Of a stretch of 64,000 nt of DNA, positions 39,140 to 51,167 are shown in pieces. The stretch spans positions 1-64,000 of the forward strand of contig JAUXWR010000371.1 of NCBI GenBank assembly GCA_030680075.1, given 5' to 3'. Under the pieces are notes generated by a model. That model made no database searches. It saw only the letters and a program-made list of their open reading frames with translations, and was not told the DNA's origin. Positions within the stretch are counted from its first letter, which is position 1. Each line of letters begins with the position of its first letter. The position numbers and the translations under genes were made by a program. The DNA comes from Legionella sp. (GTDB lineage: Bacteria; Pseudomonadota; Gammaproteobacteria; Legionellales; Legionellaceae).

Positions 39140-39643
39140 ATGTCTCTTAATTCAGCAAAATTGCTTTGTCAATTTATATCGCCCGGTCGAATAAAAGAAA
39201 TTGACAGTTGGATCGCAAAATACCCTGCAGACCAAAAGCAGTCCGCAGTAATGAGTGCATTACGAATTGTGCAAGAGCAATATGGTTACCTCACGCCAGA
39301 ACTTATGGATGCAGTTGCCGAGTACCTTGATATGCCTGCTATTGCTGTATACGAGGTATCCACGTTTTATACGATGTATGAGCATAAACCCATAGGACGA
39401 AATCTGGTTAACGTCTGTACCAATATATCCTGTCAATTACGGGGTTCAACAGAAGTAGTTAATCATTTGGAGGCAAAATTAGGCATCCCTCTCAATGGCA
39501 CTACCGATGATGGTCGCTTCACCCTTCGTTCCGTAGAATGCCTGGGTGCTTGCGTGAATGCCCCCATGATGCAAGTTAACACAGATTATCATGAAAATTT
39601 GACCAACGATAAAATCGACATGATTTTGGAGCAATACAAATGA
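39140..39643 (+). CDS. nuoE: NADH-quinone oxidoreductase subunit E
   Basis: 167 residues, the thioredoxin-like 24-kDa subunit with 2Fe-2S cluster N1a. The ligands lie in [11 protein letters not shown] and [11 protein letters not shown]. The stop codon overlaps the nuoF start (ATGA). Part of the NADH-oxidising module with nuoF and nuoG. Confidence 0.97.
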   Translation: MSLNSAKLLCQFISPGRIKEIDSWIAKYPADQKQSAVMSALRIVQEQYGYLTPELMDAVAEYLDMPAIAVYEVSTFYTMYEHKPIGRNLVNVCTNISCQLRGSTEVVNHLEAKLGIPLNGTTDDGRFTLRSVECLGACVNAPMMQVNTDYHENLTNDKIDMILEQYK

Positions 39644-40941
39644 ATGACAAAAGTATCGCTGCGATCGAACAAAATCAAGTCTGTTATCGAACGCTTCATT
39701 TAAAAGACCCTTGGTCACTAAAGGCTTACGAAAGTGTTGGCGGTTACAGCTCTTGGCGTCGCATATTAGCCGAAAAAATATCTCCTCAGCATATTATTGA
39801 AGAGTTGAAAACATCTGCTTTGCGAGGTAGAGGAGGCGCTGGATTTCCTACCGGTTTAAAATGGAGCTTCATGAATCGCAATGCACCCATTCAAAAATAC
39901 GTAGTTTGCAATTCCGATGAAGGTGAGCCAGGTACCTGTAAAGACCGTGAAATTCTTAATAATAATCCACATCAGTTAATTGAGGGAATGGCTATTGCCG
40001 GTTATGTAATCGGTGCAACGGTTGGCTATAACTATATTCGTGGTGAATTCTGGCTCCCATTTCAGCGTTGCGAAGGTGCGCTAAAAGAAGCGTATGACGC
40101 AGGACTACTCGGCAAGAACATTCTCGGCAGCGGTGTGGATTTTGATTTATATAATCATCTTGGCGCCGGTGCTTACATTTGTGGTGAAGAAACGGCGCTT
40201 TTAAATTCGCTTGAAGGTAAAAAAGGCATGCCACGCTTTAAGCCGCCTTTTCCTGCAAATTATGGTTTATATGGTAAACCCACGACAATTAATAACACCG
40301 AAACATTCGCTTCTGTTCCTGTAATTATGGAAAAAGGCGGTGACTGGTTCCTTAAGCTGGGCAAGCCAAATAATGGTGGAACCAAATGCTTTAGCGTCAG
40401 TGGACATGTCAATAAGCCAGGGAATTTTGAAATTCCACTCGGTACACCTTTTAAAACGCTCCTGGAACTGGCAGGCGGTATGTTAAATGGGAATCGTATT
40501 AAAGCAGTTATTCCTGGTGGTTCTTCGATGAAAGTACTGACAGGTGACGTGATGATGACGCTTGATATGGATTACGACAGTATCCAAAGAGCAGGCTCCG
40601 GTTTAGGTTCGGGTGCCGTCATTGTCATGGATGAAACAACCTGCATGGTTGATGCGCTTTATCGTATTTCCGAGTTCTATATGGATGAATCATGTGGGCA
40701 ATGTACCCCTTGTCGGGAAGGCACCGGTTGGCTCGTTCGTCTAATTCATCGTATCAGACATGGCTTAGGTGAGCCGGGTGATATTGAAAAGCTGGTAAAT
40801 GTTGCTGACAAGATTGAAGGTCGCACCATTTGTGCTCTTGGAGAAGCGGCTGCATGGCCTGTCCAGAGTTTCGTGAAGAATTTTTATAATGAATTCGACT
40901 ATTTCATTAAGCACAAACGCTCGATCGTCGCGCATAATTGA
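39640..40941 (+). CDS. nuoF: NADH-quinone oxidoreductase subunit F
   Basis: 433 residues, the 51-kDa subunit that binds NADH, FMN and the 4Fe-4S cluster N3. The glycine-rich NADH/FMN site [14 protein letters not shown], the [19 protein letters not shown] segment, and the cluster motif [12 protein letters not shown] are present. Translationally coupled to nuoE. Confidence 0.98.
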   Translation: MNDKSIAAIEQNQVCYRTLHLKDPWSLKAYESVGGYSSWRRILAEKISPQHIIEELKTSALRGRGGAGFPTGLKWSFMNRNAPIQKYVVCNSDEGEPGTCKDREILNNNPHQLIEGMAIAGYVIGATVGYNYIRGEFWLPFQRCEGALKEAYDAGLLGKNILGSGVDFDLYNHLGAGAYICGEETALLNSLEGKKGMPRFKPPFPANYGLYGKPTTINNTETFASVPVIMEKGGDWFLKLGKPNNGGTKCFSVSGHVNKPGNFEIPLGTPFKTLLELAGGMLNGNRIKAVIPGGSSMKVLTGDVMMTLDMDYDSIQRAGSGLGSGAVIVMDETTCMVDALYRISEFYMDESCGQCTPCREGTGWLVRLIHRIRHGLGEPGDIEKLVNVADKIEGRTICALGEAAAWPVQSFVKNFYNEFDYFIKHKRSIVAHN

Positions 40942-40955
40942 GAAGGTTTTAAACA

Positions 40956-43307
40956 ATGGCCACCATTGAAATTGACGGAAACACATTTGAAGTAGAAAAT
41001 GGCAAAATGATCATCGAAGTAGCTGATGATGCAGGAATTTATATTCCACGTTTTTGCTATCATAAAAAGTTATCGGTAGCGGCCAACTGTCGCATGTGTC
41101 TAGTTGAAGTTGAAAACGGTCGCAAGCCCGTGCCAGCTTGTGCCACACCAATTACCGATGGAATGAAGGTGTTCACCAAATCAGAAGAAGCCATTCGTTC
41201 CCAGAAAGCAGTTATGGAATTTTTACTCATTAACCATCCACTTGATTGCCCCATTTGCGATCAAGGTGGTGAATGTGAATTGCAAGATATTTCTATGGGA
41301 TTTGGCTACGACGAGTCAGAATACCATGAAGAAAAACGTTCGGTTGAAGATGATAATTTAGGTTCGCTGATTTCCACTGAAATGACACGCTGTATTCATT
41401 GTACTCGTTGCGTACGGTTTGGCGATGAAGTAGCCGGTTTACGGGAACTGGGTGCAACCGGTCGAGGGGAAAAAGTACAGATTGGCACATACGTACAACA
41501 TAGCATTACCTCAGAAGTGTCCGGGAATATTATTGATCTGTGCCCTGTTGGTGCCCTGACATCGAAGCCTTCACGTTTCACCTTGCGTCCTTGGGAATTA
41601 ACTCAATACGATAATCTTGCACCACATGATTGTTTAGGCTCAAATGTTCATTTACACGTTAGACGTAATAAATTAATGAGAGTTGTACCCAAAGAAAACG
41701 AAGCCATCAATGAAACATGGCTTTCTGATCGTGATCGCTTCAGTTATTTGGGTTTAAATAGCCCTGCACGCGCAGGCCAACCGATGATAAAGGCCAATGG
41801 TCAATGGCAGACTGTTGATTGGCCAACGGCTTTGAAATTTACAGCAGACGGAATGAGCCGCGTCATTAAGCAACATGGGCCTGAGCAGTTCGGCGCTCTG
41901 GCATCGAGCTCATCAACGCTCGAAGAGTTTTATTTGTTGCAGAAGTTAATGCGCGAGCTTGGTGTTCACAATCTTGATCATCGTATTCGTCAGACAGATT
42001 TCAGAGACGAAGCGAATCTGCCGGCTGTTACTTTAAATTCGCTAAAATACGCCGAACTTGAAAATCAGGAGCATATCCTTTTACTCGGCTGCAATATCGA
42101 TAGAGAAATACCCCTGGCCGGCGTTCGTGTCAGAAAAGCGTTCAGAAATGGTGGTAAAATCTATTCAATTAATCCTGTCGACTATGATTTTCATTTTGGC
42201 GTCGATGTCAAGGCGGTAATATCGCCCCTTGAGATGCCTCTATATGTCGCTAAAGTCTTATTGTCATTGTCAGATGATATTCAGAAGTTACCTGAAGAGC
42301 TGCAGCGCCTTCTCATCGGGTTGAAATCAGATGAGACGTCAGAAGCCTTTGCCCGCGCCTTGAAACAACCTAATGCTGCAATCGTAACAGGCGCTATTTT
42401 CGAAAATCATCCCGATGCGGCGTTATTACGAACACTTCTGCATGCTATTGAAAATTTAACGGGGGTACGGACCATCAGATTTACCTCTGGTGCAAATACG
42501 GCCGGTGCAAATTTGGCGGGAATGCTTCCGCATCGCACAGGCGCTGGCAAAGAAGTTATTCCGGTAGGATTAGATGCTCAGGCAATGTTAGACAATATGT
42601 TAAAAGGGTATTTATTGCTGGCTGTGGAGCCCGGATTTGATTTCGGGAATCCTTACCAGTCACGTCAGTCAATGCTCGGTGCTGAATTTGTGGTAATGCT
42701 TACAGCGTTTCATCATGAATCCATGCAGGATTACGCCGATGTAATATTACCTATTGCACCTTATGCCGAAACATCCGGTACTTATATTAACGTTGATAAC
42801 AAATGGCAGACCGTGAAGGGTGCTTACCCGCCTTTTCAGGAAGCACGTCCTGCCTGGAAAATTTTGAGAGTTCTCGCAAACCTTTTGCAGCTTACAGGTT
42901 TTGAATATACCTCCTCAGAAGAAGTACTGGAAGAAATCAGGTCACTTAGCGCAATGCGCTCGGAAATAAAATATCAACCGTTCTATCCGGAGTCATTACC
43001 CATAAATAGTCATCAATTAATGCGTGTAGGAGAATGGCCACTTTACCGGTCAGATCCAATCGTTAGAAACGCTGAAGCACTGCAAAACTGTGCAGCTGCA
43101 GATGTTGCATGCATCAGAATTCATCCAGATACTGCTAATCGATTGAAATTAGATGATGTAGCCACTGTTTCTCAAGGTGATATTGAGATAACATTGCCAC
43201 TTAAACGTGACGAACGCATAGCACTTGATGTCGTATGGGTAGCGAATGCAATGCCAGAAACCGTAGATTTAGGGCACTCCTTTGCTGCCATCAATATTAA
43301 GCGCTAG
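40956..43307 (+). CDS. nuoG: NADH-quinone oxidoreductase subunit G
   Basis: 783 residues, the 75-kDa subunit. The 2Fe-2S cluster N1b ligands are C34, C45, C48 and C62; N5 uses H94, C98, C101 and C107; N4 uses C146, C149, C152 and C196. The extra N7 site, which in E. coli NuoG has four cysteines, is replaced here: the aligned positions in LAPHDCLGSN (221-230) and NETWLSDRD (252-260) keep only C226, apparently not in a ligand position. The rest is a molybdopterin-oxidoreductase-like domain without catalytic cofactor. The length (E. coli 908) matches mitochondrial-type subunits. Confidence 0.97.
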   Translation: MATIEIDGNTFEVENGKMIIEVADDAGIYIPRFCYHKKLSVAANCRMCLVEVENGRKPVPACATPITDGMKVFTKSEEAIRSQKAVMEFLLINHPLDCPICDQGGECELQDISMGFGYDESEYHEEKRSVEDDNLGSLISTEMTRCIHCTRCVRFGDEVAGLRELGATGRGEKVQIGTYVQHSITSEVSGNIIDLCPVGALTSKPSRFTLRPWELTQYDNLAPHDCLGSNVHLHVRRNKLMRVVPKENEAINETWLSDRDRFSYLGLNSPARAGQPMIKANGQWQTVDWPTALKFTADGMSRVIKQHGPEQFGALASSSSTLEEFYLLQKLMRELGVHNLDHRIRQTDFRDEANLPAVTLNSLKYAELENQEHILLLGCNIDREIPLAGVRVRKAFRNGGKIYSINPVDYDFHFGVDVKAVISPLEMPLYVAKVLLSLSDDIQKLPEELQRLLIGLKSDETSEAFARALKQPNAAIVTGAIFENHPDAALLRTLLHAIENLTGVRTIRFTSGANTAGANLAGMLPHRTGAGKEVIPVGLDAQAMLDNMLKGYLLLAVEPGFDFGNPYQSRQSMLGAEFVVMLTAFHHESMQDYADVILPIAPYAETSGTYINVDNKWQTVKGAYPPFQEARPAWKILRVLANLLQLTGFEYTSSEEVLEEIRSLSAMRSEIKYQPFYPESLPINSHQLMRVGEWPLYRSDPIVRNAEALQNCAAADVACIRIHPDTANRLKLDDVATVSQGDIEITLPLKRDERIALDVVWVANAMPETVDLGHSFAAINIKR

Positions 43308-43319
43308 ACAGGTAAAAAC

Positions 43320-44345
43320 ATGCTTCAAGATATCGCCATTTTGTTGTGGATTATTATTAAGATCCTGATTATTGTTGTTCCGTTACTGATTGCAGTTGCA
43401 TACTTAACGTTTGCTGAGCGCAAAGTAATCGGATACATACAAGTGCGGGTGGGTCCTAATCGCGTGGGGCTGAAGGGGTTATTACAACCTTTTGCGGACC
43501 TGATTAAGCTTATCCACAAAGAAATCATTATTCCTACCCGTTCGAATAAATACTTGTTTGTGGTAGCCCCATTATTTGCATTGGCTCCAGCACTGGCCGG
43601 TTGGGCGGTAATCCCTTTTGCCGAGGGAATGGTACTCGCCAATATTAATGCTGGTGTACTTTATATTTTTACCATTAGTTCGCTGGGTGTTTATGGCATC
43701 CTTATTGCCGGCTGGGCATCAAATTCGAAATACGCTATGTTTGGCGCGTTACGAAGTGCCGCACAGTCCGTATCTTATGAAATTGCAATGGGATTCGCAT
43801 TTGTCGGGGTATTATTAGCAGCCGGTAGTATGAATATCACCGAAATCGTTCTTTCCCAACGGGGTGGAATTTATCATTGGTGGTTTTTACCTTTATTTCC
43901 CTTATTTATTGTTTTTTGGATAGCTGCATTGGCAGAAACCAATCGAGCGCCTTTTGACCTTGCCGAAGGGGAGTCAGAAATTGTAGCGGGCTTTCACGTA
44001 GAATACTCAGGTATTGGTTTTGCACTATTTTTCTTATCAGAATATGCAAGCATGATCCTGATTTCGACAGTGATGTCGTTATTATTCATGGGTGGATGGC
44101 TGTCGCCGTTTGAAGGTATACCTGTCCTGGCAGATATCTTCTTCGTTGTACCCGGTTTTGTGTGGTTACTCGCAAAAATTTCTTTCTTCCTATTTGTCTA
44201 TTTGTGGGTTCGCGCCACATTCCCTCGTTACCGTTATGACCAATTAATGCGGTTAGGTTGGAAAGTACTGATCCCGGTTACCATTGTATGGATTGTTATT
44301 ACAGCCCTGATGGTCGTGACACAAATTAAACCGTGGTTTAATTAG
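43320..44345 (+). CDS. nuoH: NADH-quinone oxidoreductase subunit H
   Basis: 341 residues with about eight membrane helices, the ND1-like subunit that forms the quinone entry tunnel. Conserved loops [19 protein letters not shown] and [19 protein letters not shown] are intact. Confidence 0.98.
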   Translation: MLQDIAILLWIIIKILIIVVPLLIAVAYLTFAERKVIGYIQVRVGPNRVGLKGLLQPFADLIKLIHKEIIIPTRSNKYLFVVAPLFALAPALAGWAVIPFAEGMVLANINAGVLYIFTISSLGVYGILIAGWASNSKYAMFGALRSAAQSVSYEIAMGFAFVGVLLAAGSMNITEIVLSQRGGIYHWWFLPLFPLFIVFWIAALAETNRAPFDLAEGESEIVAGFHVEYSGIGFALFFLSEYASMILISTVMSLLFMGGWLSPFEGIPVLADIFFVVPGFVWLLAKISFFLFVYLWVRATFPRYRYDQLMRLGWKVLIPVTIVWIVITALMVVTQIKPWFN

Positions 44346-44347
44346 TA

Positions 44348-44860
44348 ATGAGTAAGTTCATGAAAAAAATATATCGATATATCAAGCATTATCTGCGAAG
44401 TTTTTTACTTCTCGAATTGTTATCCGGTTTAATGCTAACCGGGAAATACTTCTTTAAGAAAAAAATTACGGTACAGTTCCCTGAAGAGAGCACACCGCTG
44501 TCGCCACGTTTTCGCGGATTATTGGCATTGCGACGTTACCCCAATGGCGAAGAGCGTTGCATCGGCTGTAAGCTTTGTGAAGCTGTTTGTCCGGCGCTTG
44601 CGATAACAATCGACACGGAAGAGCGGGAAGATGGTTCTCGCCGAACTACGCGCTACGATATCGACATGTTCAAATGTATTAACTGTGGCTTGTGCGAAGA
44701 GTCGTGTCCGGTTGACTCAGTAGTGGTAACACCTATCCATCATTATCACATCAGTGAACGCGGTCAAAATATAATGACTAAGGATAAATTGCTGGCGGTT
44801 GGTGATTTGATGGAAAAACAACTGGCTGCCGATCGTTTAGCTGATAAAGATTACCGATAG
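44348..44860 (+). CDS. nuoI: NADH-quinone oxidoreductase subunit I
   Basis: 170 residues, an 8Fe ferredoxin-like subunit carrying clusters N6a and N6b. Two motifs are complete: [15 protein letters not shown] and [15 protein letters not shown]. It begins 2 bp after the nuoH stop; the second Met at 44360 is an alternative start. Confidence 0.97.
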   Translation: MSKFMKKIYRYIKHYLRSFLLLELLSGLMLTGKYFFKKKITVQFPEESTPLSPRFRGLLALRRYPNGEERCIGCKLCEAVCPALAITIDTEEREDGSRRTTRYDIDMFKCINCGLCEESCPVDSVVVTPIHHYHISERGQNIMTKDKLLAVGDLMEKQLAADRLADKDYR

Positions 44861-44872
44861 TGAGGTTACCTG

Positions 44873-45523
44873 ATGCATGATTTATTAATACAATCTATTT
44901 TTTACGTGTTCGCTGCTCTGGTTATAGCCTCTTCTTTAATGGTTATAACTCAGAATAATCCGGTGCGATGCGTATTATTTCTTGTTTTTACTTTTTTCTG
45001 TAGCTCTGTGTTATGGATTCTTGTTTCAGCCGAATTTTTAGCGTTAATTCTCGTCCTCGTATATGTTGGTGCCGTGATGACACTCTTTCTATTTGTGGTG
45101 ATGATGCTAGATATCGATACGGAATCAATGCGGGCGCATTTTGTTAGATATCTTCCATTTGGCCTGATTTTGGTAGCATTGCTAATTGGACTTCTTTTAG
45201 TAGCAGTACCTGAGCAATGGTACAAGACAAGTGTCGAGCAAGCAGCCAGCACTGTGCCTGCCGCTGAGGTGATTGATGATACTGCCGAAGACGTATTGCA
45301 GCCCAAACCTCTCTCAAACACCGAGCAAATTGGAATGGTTCTTTATACCGATTATGTTTATGCGTTTGAGCTTGCTGCCATTCTCTTGCTGGTGGCTATT
45401 GTTGCCGCTATAACGTTGGCGCACCGAGGTGCAATCCGCTCCAAACGTCAGAATATCACGCGGCAAATTATGACCCGCAGTGAAGATAGAGTTGAGCTTA
45501 TTTCCATGAAATCAGAGAAATAA
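44873..45523 (+). CDS. nuoJ: NADH-quinone oxidoreductase subunit J
   Basis: 216 residues, the ND6-like membrane subunit with five helices. The conserved VYVGAVMTLFLFVVMML segment of the third helix, which contains the pi-bulge region, is present. The tail after the last helix is basic and polar. Confidence 0.96.
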   Translation: MHDLLIQSIFYVFAALVIASSLMVITQNNPVRCVLFLVFTFFCSSVLWILVSAEFLALILVLVYVGAVMTLFLFVVMMLDIDTESMRAHFVRYLPFGLILVALLIGLLLVAVPEQWYKTSVEQAASTVPAAEVIDDTAEDVLQPKPLSNTEQIGMVLYTDYVYAFELAAILLLVAIVAAITLAHRGAIRSKRQNITRQIMTRSEDRVELISMKSEK

Positions 45524-45535
45524 AACAGGAAAATT

Positions 45536-45841
45536 ATGATACCAGTTAACAATTATCTGATCCTCACTGCCATTATGTTTGGATTAAGTCTTGTCGGCAT
45601 TATATTGAATCGTAAAAATGTGATTCTTCTGCTGGTTTGTATTGAGCTTATGCTGTTAGCAGTAAATACAAATTTTGTCGTCTTTTCACACTATTATGGC
45701 GGAATTGCCGGACAAATTTTTGTCTTTTTTATTCTGACAGTGGCTGCAGCGGAGGCCGCAATCGGTTTGGCTATCGTGATGTTGTTGTATCGTAATCGCG
45801 GCAACATTGATGTTGATAAAATGAATCATTTAAAAGGTTAA
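45536..45841 (+). CDS. nuoK: NADH-quinone oxidoreductase subunit K
   Basis: 101 residues, the ND4L-like subunit with three helices and the two buried glutamates of the proton path, in [13 protein letters not shown] and [12 protein letters not shown]. The length is standard. Confidence 0.97.
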   Translation: MIPVNNYLILTAIMFGLSLVGIILNRKNVILLLVCIELMLLAVNTNFVVFSHYYGGIAGQIFVFFILTVAAAEAAIGLAIVMLLYRNRGNIDVDKMNHLKG

Positions 45842-45845
45842 CAAC

Positions 45846-47819
45846 GTGAGCATTCAACTGCTATCTCTTTTTCTGGTACTTTCTCCATTATTTGGTGCAC
45901 TGGTTGCGGGTTTTTTCCGCCACCAAATTGGTCGCACGGGTGCTCATACGGTTACCATAGCTGGCGTAGGGCTTTCTTTTCTGTTATCGGTTTATGTTGC
46001 GACGCTCATTCTCAGTGGAAGTGCGGAAACACTAAATGTTAATCTTTATACCTGGGCGAGCGGTGGCGAACTCTTTCCCTATAGTTTTCATATTGGTTTT
46101 TTGATTGACCCGCTTACCGTTGTGATGATGGTGATTGTTACATTCGTCTCCCTGCTGGTACACATTTACAGTATCGGCTATATGGCAGATGACGATGGCT
46201 ATCAACGCTTTTTCAGTTATATTTCACTGTTTACATTCATGATGTTAATGCTCGTCACGGCAAATAATTTTCTACAACTATTTTTTGGTTGGGAAGGTGT
46301 GGGTCTTGTTTCATACCTCTTAATCGGCTTTTGGTATGACCGGGAGTCGGCGCTTGAAGGAAGTTTGAAAGCATTTTTGGTAAATCGTGTTGGCGACTTC
46401 GGTTTTGTACTCGGTATAGGACTAATTCTTGCCTACACTGGTAGCCTTGATTATGAAACAATATTTAAAAGTGCAAATTATTTGGCGAGTCAGACAATTC
46501 AGCTTTATACAGGCTACGACTGGCACGTTATAACCGTTATTTGTTTCTTGCTGTTTATAGGCGCTATGGCTAAGTCAGCACAAGTGCCCTTACATGTATG
46601 GTTGCCAGAGTCAATGGAAGGTCCTACACCGATTTCTGCATTAATTCATGCCGCAACAATGGTTACTGCAGGTGTGTTTATGGTCGCCCGCATGTCACCA
46701 CTTTTTGAGTACTCACCCGCTGTATTGAGTTTTATTATAGTGATCGGTGCCACGGGTGCTTTATTCACCGGTATTCTTGCTCTGGTCATGAATGACATTA
46801 AGCGTGTGGTCGCCTACTCTACATTATCTCAACTTGGTTATATGATGGTTGCCATGGGTGCATCCGCTTACAGCGCGGGTATATTCCATCTACTCACTCA
46901 TGCGTGTTTTAAAGCGCTTCTCTTTTTAGCTGCAGGTTCCGTGATTATGGGCATGCATCATGAGCAAGACATGAGAAAAATGGGCGGTTTGTGGCGTAAA
47001 ATGCCAATCACTTATGTTACCTTTATTATTGGTAGTCTCGCATTATGCGCCGTACCGCCGTTCGCAGGCTTCTTTTCGAAAGATACTATTATCGAGGCCG
47101 CAAAAGTCACCGAAATCCCAGGTAGCTCTTATGCCTATTTTTGTGTGTTGACCGGTGCAATGGTTACGGCTCTTTATACCTTCCGTTCCTTGTTCATGAC
47201 TTTTCATGGCAAACCAAGAATGGATGAACACACTTTATCGCATGTTCACGAATCACCTTGGGTTGTATGGCTTCCTTTAGTGATTCTTGCCATTCCATCA
47301 GTGATTATAGGCTACGTGCTATTTATGCCGATGCTATACAATAGTCCTACCCTGCTTGCTAAATCATTATTCGTATTACCTGAACACAATGTTATAGCGG
47401 AACTTGCGCACGAAGTCTCTTCACCTTTTATGTCCGTACTTCACGCGCCACTATCGCTGACCTTCTGGTTAACGCTCGCAGGAATTTTCATTGCCTGGAT
47501 ATGCTACATTGCTTATCCGCAAATTCCCGCGCGACTGGCCAATACATTCTCATGGATTTATCGACTACTGCTTAATAAATACGGCTTTGATACTTTCAAT
47601 GAGATAGTCTTCGTCAGAGGAACCAAGGCACTGGGCCGTTTCTTCTATAACACGGGTGACCAAAAAATAATTGATGGTTTCCTTGTTGATGGAACAGGAC
47701 GGAGCGTTACATGGTTTGCTAGAAAAGGCCGCGCATTCCAAAGTGGTAATCTTTATCATTATGCTGCCGTTATGGTCTTTGGTCTCTTTGGGTTTTTATG
47801 CTGGTTGCTGTTAGGCTGA
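45846..47819 (+). CDS. nuoL: NADH-quinone oxidoreductase subunit L
   Basis: 657 residues, the ND5-like antiporter-type subunit at the distal end of the membrane arm, with a long C-terminal lateral helix. The start codon is GTG after AAAGG. Key pieces are FFGWEGVGLVSYLLIGFW (with the proton-path glutamate), the lysine in AMAKSAQVPLHVWLP, and LIHAATMVTAGVFM. Confidence 0.98.
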   Translation: MSIQLLSLFLVLSPLFGALVAGFFRHQIGRTGAHTVTIAGVGLSFLLSVYVATLILSGSAETLNVNLYTWASGGELFPYSFHIGFLIDPLTVVMMVIVTFVSLLVHIYSIGYMADDDGYQRFFSYISLFTFMMLMLVTANNFLQLFFGWEGVGLVSYLLIGFWYDRESALEGSLKAFLVNRVGDFGFVLGIGLILAYTGSLDYETIFKSANYLASQTIQLYTGYDWHVITVICFLLFIGAMAKSAQVPLHVWLPESMEGPTPISALIHAATMVTAGVFMVARMSPLFEYSPAVLSFIIVIGATGALFTGILALVMNDIKRVVAYSTLSQLGYMMVAMGASAYSAGIFHLLTHACFKALLFLAAGSVIMGMHHEQDMRKMGGLWRKMPITYVTFIIGSLALCAVPPFAGFFSKDTIIEAAKVTEIPGSSYAYFCVLTGAMVTALYTFRSLFMTFHGKPRMDEHTLSHVHESPWVVWLPLVILAIPSVIIGYVLFMPMLYNSPTLLAKSLFVLPEHNVIAELAHEVSSPFMSVLHAPLSLTFWLTLAGIFIAWICYIAYPQIPARLANTFSWIYRLLLNKYGFDTFNEIVFVRGTKALGRFFYNTGDQKIIDGFLVDGTGRSVTWFARKGRAFQSGNLYHYAAVMVFGLFGFLCWLLLG

Positions 47820-47835
47820 AATATAAGGTGAAGGT

Positions 47836-49341
47836 ATGTATCATTTGCTTAATTTATTAATTTGGTTACCAATCATTGGTGGGGTATTTATATTTCTCAC
47901 TGGTGATGATAACAATCCTAACGTATCTCGCTATTTATCTTTATTTACCGTGTTACTGACATTGATTATCTGTATCCCATTGGTTGCGGGTTTTGATCTG
48001 GCTATTAATACGATGCAATATGTTGAAGAAATAGCCTGGATGCCTGTTCTGGGAATAAACTATAGTCTTGGTATAGATGGCCTATCTCTTTTATTAATTG
48101 TCTTAAGTATATTCACTACTCTCATCGTTATTCTGGCCACCTGGGAGAGTATCAACAAGCGAGTAGCGCAGTACATGGCCGCCTTTCTCATTATGCAAGG
48201 GCTATTAGTCGGTGTCTTTGCTGCAACGGATGCGATTGTATTTTACATCTTCTGGGAAGCGACACTTATACCGATGTATCTGATAATTGGTATATGGGGT
48301 TCAGACAATCGAATATACGCGGCTATAAAATTCTTCCTCTATACATTTCTTGGTTCGGTTTTATTGCTGGCATCATTATTGTACATGGGGTTTGTACTGG
48401 GCTCATTCAAAATAGAAACACTCTATGCGATTAAATTAAGTATGAGCGCGCAGACCTTAATATTTATTTCCTTCTTTCTGGCTTTTGCCATTAAAATCCC
48501 GATGTTCCCGGTACATACCTGGTTACCTGATGCCCATACAGAGGCGCCGGCAGGTGGTTCTATCGTCCTGGCGGCAATTTTACTTAAATTGGGTGCTTAT
48601 GGTTTTATTCGTTTTGCGCTGCCAATAGTGCCTGATGCTTGCAATAAATATGCCCCTTTAATGATTGTTTTATCACTAATCGCTGTTGTGTATGTTGGTT
48701 TGATTGCCATTATTCAAAAAGACATGAAGCGTCTTATTGCCTATTCGTCAATTTCCCACATGGGTTTTGTCACTCTTGGATGTTTCGCTGTTTTTGCAAT
48801 AGCCAGGAACTCAGGGTTGAATAATGCTGGACTGCTCCTTGAAGGTGCAATCGTTGTCATGATTTCACATGCATTTATTTCCAGCGCGATGTTTGCCGGC
48901 GTGGGCTTTATCTATGAGCGCATGCACACGCGACAGTTAAGTGATTTTGGCGGTATTGTTCATACCATGCCGGTTTTTGCCTCATTTTTTATGTTGTTTG
49001 CGATGGCAAATGCCGGTTTACCGGGTACATCCGGGTTTGTCGGTGAATTCATGATCATTTTGTCGAGTGTTAAGGCAAATTTCTGGATTGCCTTCTGGGG
49101 AGCAACAACGCTTATCATCGGCGCTTCTTATACATTATGGATGTATAAGCGAGTAATTTTTGGCAAGGTTGCCAACGAAAAAGTAGCTGGCTTGCAGGAT
49201 TTGTCAGGATTTGAATTAAGTTCTTATGTATTACTTGCCATTATGGTTGTAGGGATAGGATTGTATCCAAAACCTATGATCGATTACGTTCATCAGACAG
49301 TAAGCCACACATTGGCACAAGCTGATAAATCTAAATTATAA
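47836..49341 (+). CDS. nuoM: NADH-quinone oxidoreductase subunit M
   Basis: 501 residues, the ND4-like antiporter-type subunit with about 14 helices. The glutamate in [17 protein letters not shown], the lysine in [19 protein letters not shown] and the segment [13 protein letters not shown] are typical. It is separated from nuoL by 16 bp. Confidence 0.98.
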   Translation: MYHLLNLLIWLPIIGGVFIFLTGDDNNPNVSRYLSLFTVLLTLIICIPLVAGFDLAINTMQYVEEIAWMPVLGINYSLGIDGLSLLLIVLSIFTTLIVILATWESINKRVAQYMAAFLIMQGLLVGVFAATDAIVFYIFWEATLIPMYLIIGIWGSDNRIYAAIKFFLYTFLGSVLLLASLLYMGFVLGSFKIETLYAIKLSMSAQTLIFISFFLAFAIKIPMFPVHTWLPDAHTEAPAGGSIVLAAILLKLGAYGFIRFALPIVPDACNKYAPLMIVLSLIAVVYVGLIAIIQKDMKRLIAYSSISHMGFVTLGCFAVFAIARNSGLNNAGLLLEGAIVVMISHAFISSAMFAGVGFIYERMHTRQLSDFGGIVHTMPVFASFFMLFAMANAGLPGTSGFVGEFMIILSSVKANFWIAFWGATTLIIGASYTLWMYKRVIFGKVANEKVAGLQDLSGFELSSYVLLAIMVVGIGLYPKPMIDYVHQTVSHTLAQADKSKL

Positions 49342-49361
49342 TTAGTAGGGTAAATTTTGTT

Positions 49362-50804
49362 ATGATGCCATTGCTTGATAATCTACACCTTGCATTACCA
49401 GAAGTCATTCTGTTGACTACTGCATGTATCGCGTTGCTTGCTGATCTTTTCTTTAAGCATAAATACAAGAACATTGCGTTTATTGTTGCTGTGACAGGGC
49501 TTTTTTTAGCAGCTGTAATGAGCTTCGTGTTCCTTGGTAATTTTAAAACAGTGATTTTAGGTGGTTTATTTATAAGTGATGATAGTGGGCATTTGATGAA
49601 GCTTTTTATTTGCCTAAGTGTTTTTCTCTGTTTTGTTTACTCTCGCAACTACATTGAAGAACGGCAAATGCCTGCTGGTGATTATTATGTGTTGGGCTTA
49701 TTTTCAACGCTAGGTATGATGGTACTTGTATCTGCGCACTCTTTGCTAACTATCTATTTGGGACTAGAGCTATTATCGTTACCATTATACGCAATGACGG
49801 CTATTCGCCGAAGTAATAGTGACGCTTCCGAAGCTGCCATTAAATACTTTGTTATGGGTGCAATCGCATCAGGAATGCTTTTATATGGTTTCTCCTTGCT
49901 ATATGGGGCGACCGGCAAACTTGATCTTCTTGATATAGCTAATGCTATCGCGGTTAACTGGGACACTGATAGTCTCTTATTATCCTTCTCGTTGGTATTT
50001 ATTATGGTTGGTGTCGGTTTTAAGTTAGCCGCTGTCCCATTCCATATGTGGGCTCCGGATGTTTATCAAGGGGCGCCGACTTCTGTTACTTTATTTATCA
50101 GTACCGCACCAAAAATTGCCGCCTTGGGAATGGCTTTCCGACTTCTTACTATCGGATTGGTTGATGTAACAGCACAATGGCAACAGCTAATTCTGGTGAT
50201 GGCTTTGTTATCAACAGGTATTGGTAATTTATTAGCAGTTACCCAGACTAATCTTAAGCGCCTTTTTGCCTACTCAGCAATTGCTCATGTCGGTTATGCA
50301 TTATTTGGTATTCTTGCAGCGACTCCGGCAGGTTATGCGGCTTCCCTGTATTATATCCTTGTATATTCGTTGATGACAGTTGCGGCCTTTGGCTTAATTG
50401 TCTTGTTATCGCGACTTGGTGTGGAAGTTGAAAATATAGAAGACCTTAAGGGGCTTAACAAGCGTAATCCATGGATTGCCCTGATGATGATGATTATCAT
50501 GTTTTCAATGGCAGGCGTTCCCCCTACGGTTGGCTTCTTTATCAAGCTTGCTGTGTTAAAAGCGCTTGTAGATGTAAATATGACATGGGTAGCTGTATTG
50601 GGCTTACTCTTTGCCGTTATAGGCGCGTACTACTATATCAAAATTATTAAAGTGATGTATTTTGAGGACTCGAGCGATAATTCGCCCGTTATATTGTCCA
50701 ATTCATCCTGGATACTTTTCTCGACGAATTGCCTTGCGTTGCTCTTTTTGGGTATATTTCCATCCGTATTATTGAATGCCTGTGTAAATGCATTTGCAGG
50801 TTAG
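49362..50804 (+). CDS. nuoN: NADH-quinone oxidoreductase subunit N
   Basis: 480 residues, the ND2-like antiporter-type subunit. [17 protein letters not shown] holds the proton-path glutamate, and [21 protein letters not shown] the lysine and substrate-arm loop. Last gene of nuo; only 59 bp separate it from the initiator tRNA, and the tRNA promoter lies in that gap. Confidence 0.98.
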   Translation: MMPLLDNLHLALPEVILLTTACIALLADLFFKHKYKNIAFIVAVTGLFLAAVMSFVFLGNFKTVILGGLFISDDSGHLMKLFICLSVFLCFVYSRNYIEERQMPAGDYYVLGLFSTLGMMVLVSAHSLLTIYLGLELLSLPLYAMTAIRRSNSDASEAAIKYFVMGAIASGMLLYGFSLLYGATGKLDLLDIANAIAVNWDTDSLLLSFSLVFIMVGVGFKLAAVPFHMWAPDVYQGAPTSVTLFISTAPKIAALGMAFRLLTIGLVDVTAQWQQLILVMALLSTGIGNLLAVTQTNLKRLFAYSAIAHVGYALFGILAATPAGYAASLYYILVYSLMTVAAFGLIVLLSRLGVEVENIEDLKGLNKRNPWIALMMMIIMFSMAGVPPTVGFFIKLAVLKALVDVNMTWVAVLGLLFAVIGAYYYIKIIKVMYFEDSSDNSPVILSNSSWILFSTNCLALLFLGIFPSVLLNACVNAFAG

Positions 50805-50822
50805 ATATTTAACGAAAAACAC

Positions 50823-50850
50823 TTGCGTAATCTAAAAAGTTGCGTATAAT
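50823..50850 (+). promoter_or_regulatory. Promoter of initiator tRNA
   Basis: TTGCGT (50823-50828) and a perfect TATAAT (50845-50850) are spaced 16 bp. The mature tRNA begins 14 bp after the -10, so the leader is only a few bases. It would also drive the rimP-nusA-infB operon by readthrough. Confidence 0.8.
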
Positions 50851-50863
50851 TGGCGACAGTTGA

Positions 50864-50940
<77 letters not shown>

Positions 50941-50946
50941 CTATTA

Positions 50947-50973
50947 GAAGCCCCATTTATGGGGTTTTTTATT
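50947..50973 (+). terminator. Rho-independent terminator after the initiator tRNA
   Basis: The stem CCCCA/TGGGG (50951-50955 and 50960-50964) with loop TTTA is followed by six T (50965-50970). Position just past the tRNA suggests it limits readthrough into rimP; 50974-51167 shows no gene. Confidence 0.85.
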
Positions 50974-51167
50974 ATGTACAAAATAGAACCCTGTTATCGG
51001 TCAACATATCCAATACCAGGATATCGTTAATAGAATCCTGGCGAGAATCCTCACCAAACTGATCCATATGTAGTATTAGGGTAATTTTGTTACATCGAAC
51101 AACATAACGCTGTACAGCAGTTCTTTAAATTAATCAGTTTCAAGAATTACTGGCAATTGAGTGCTCT

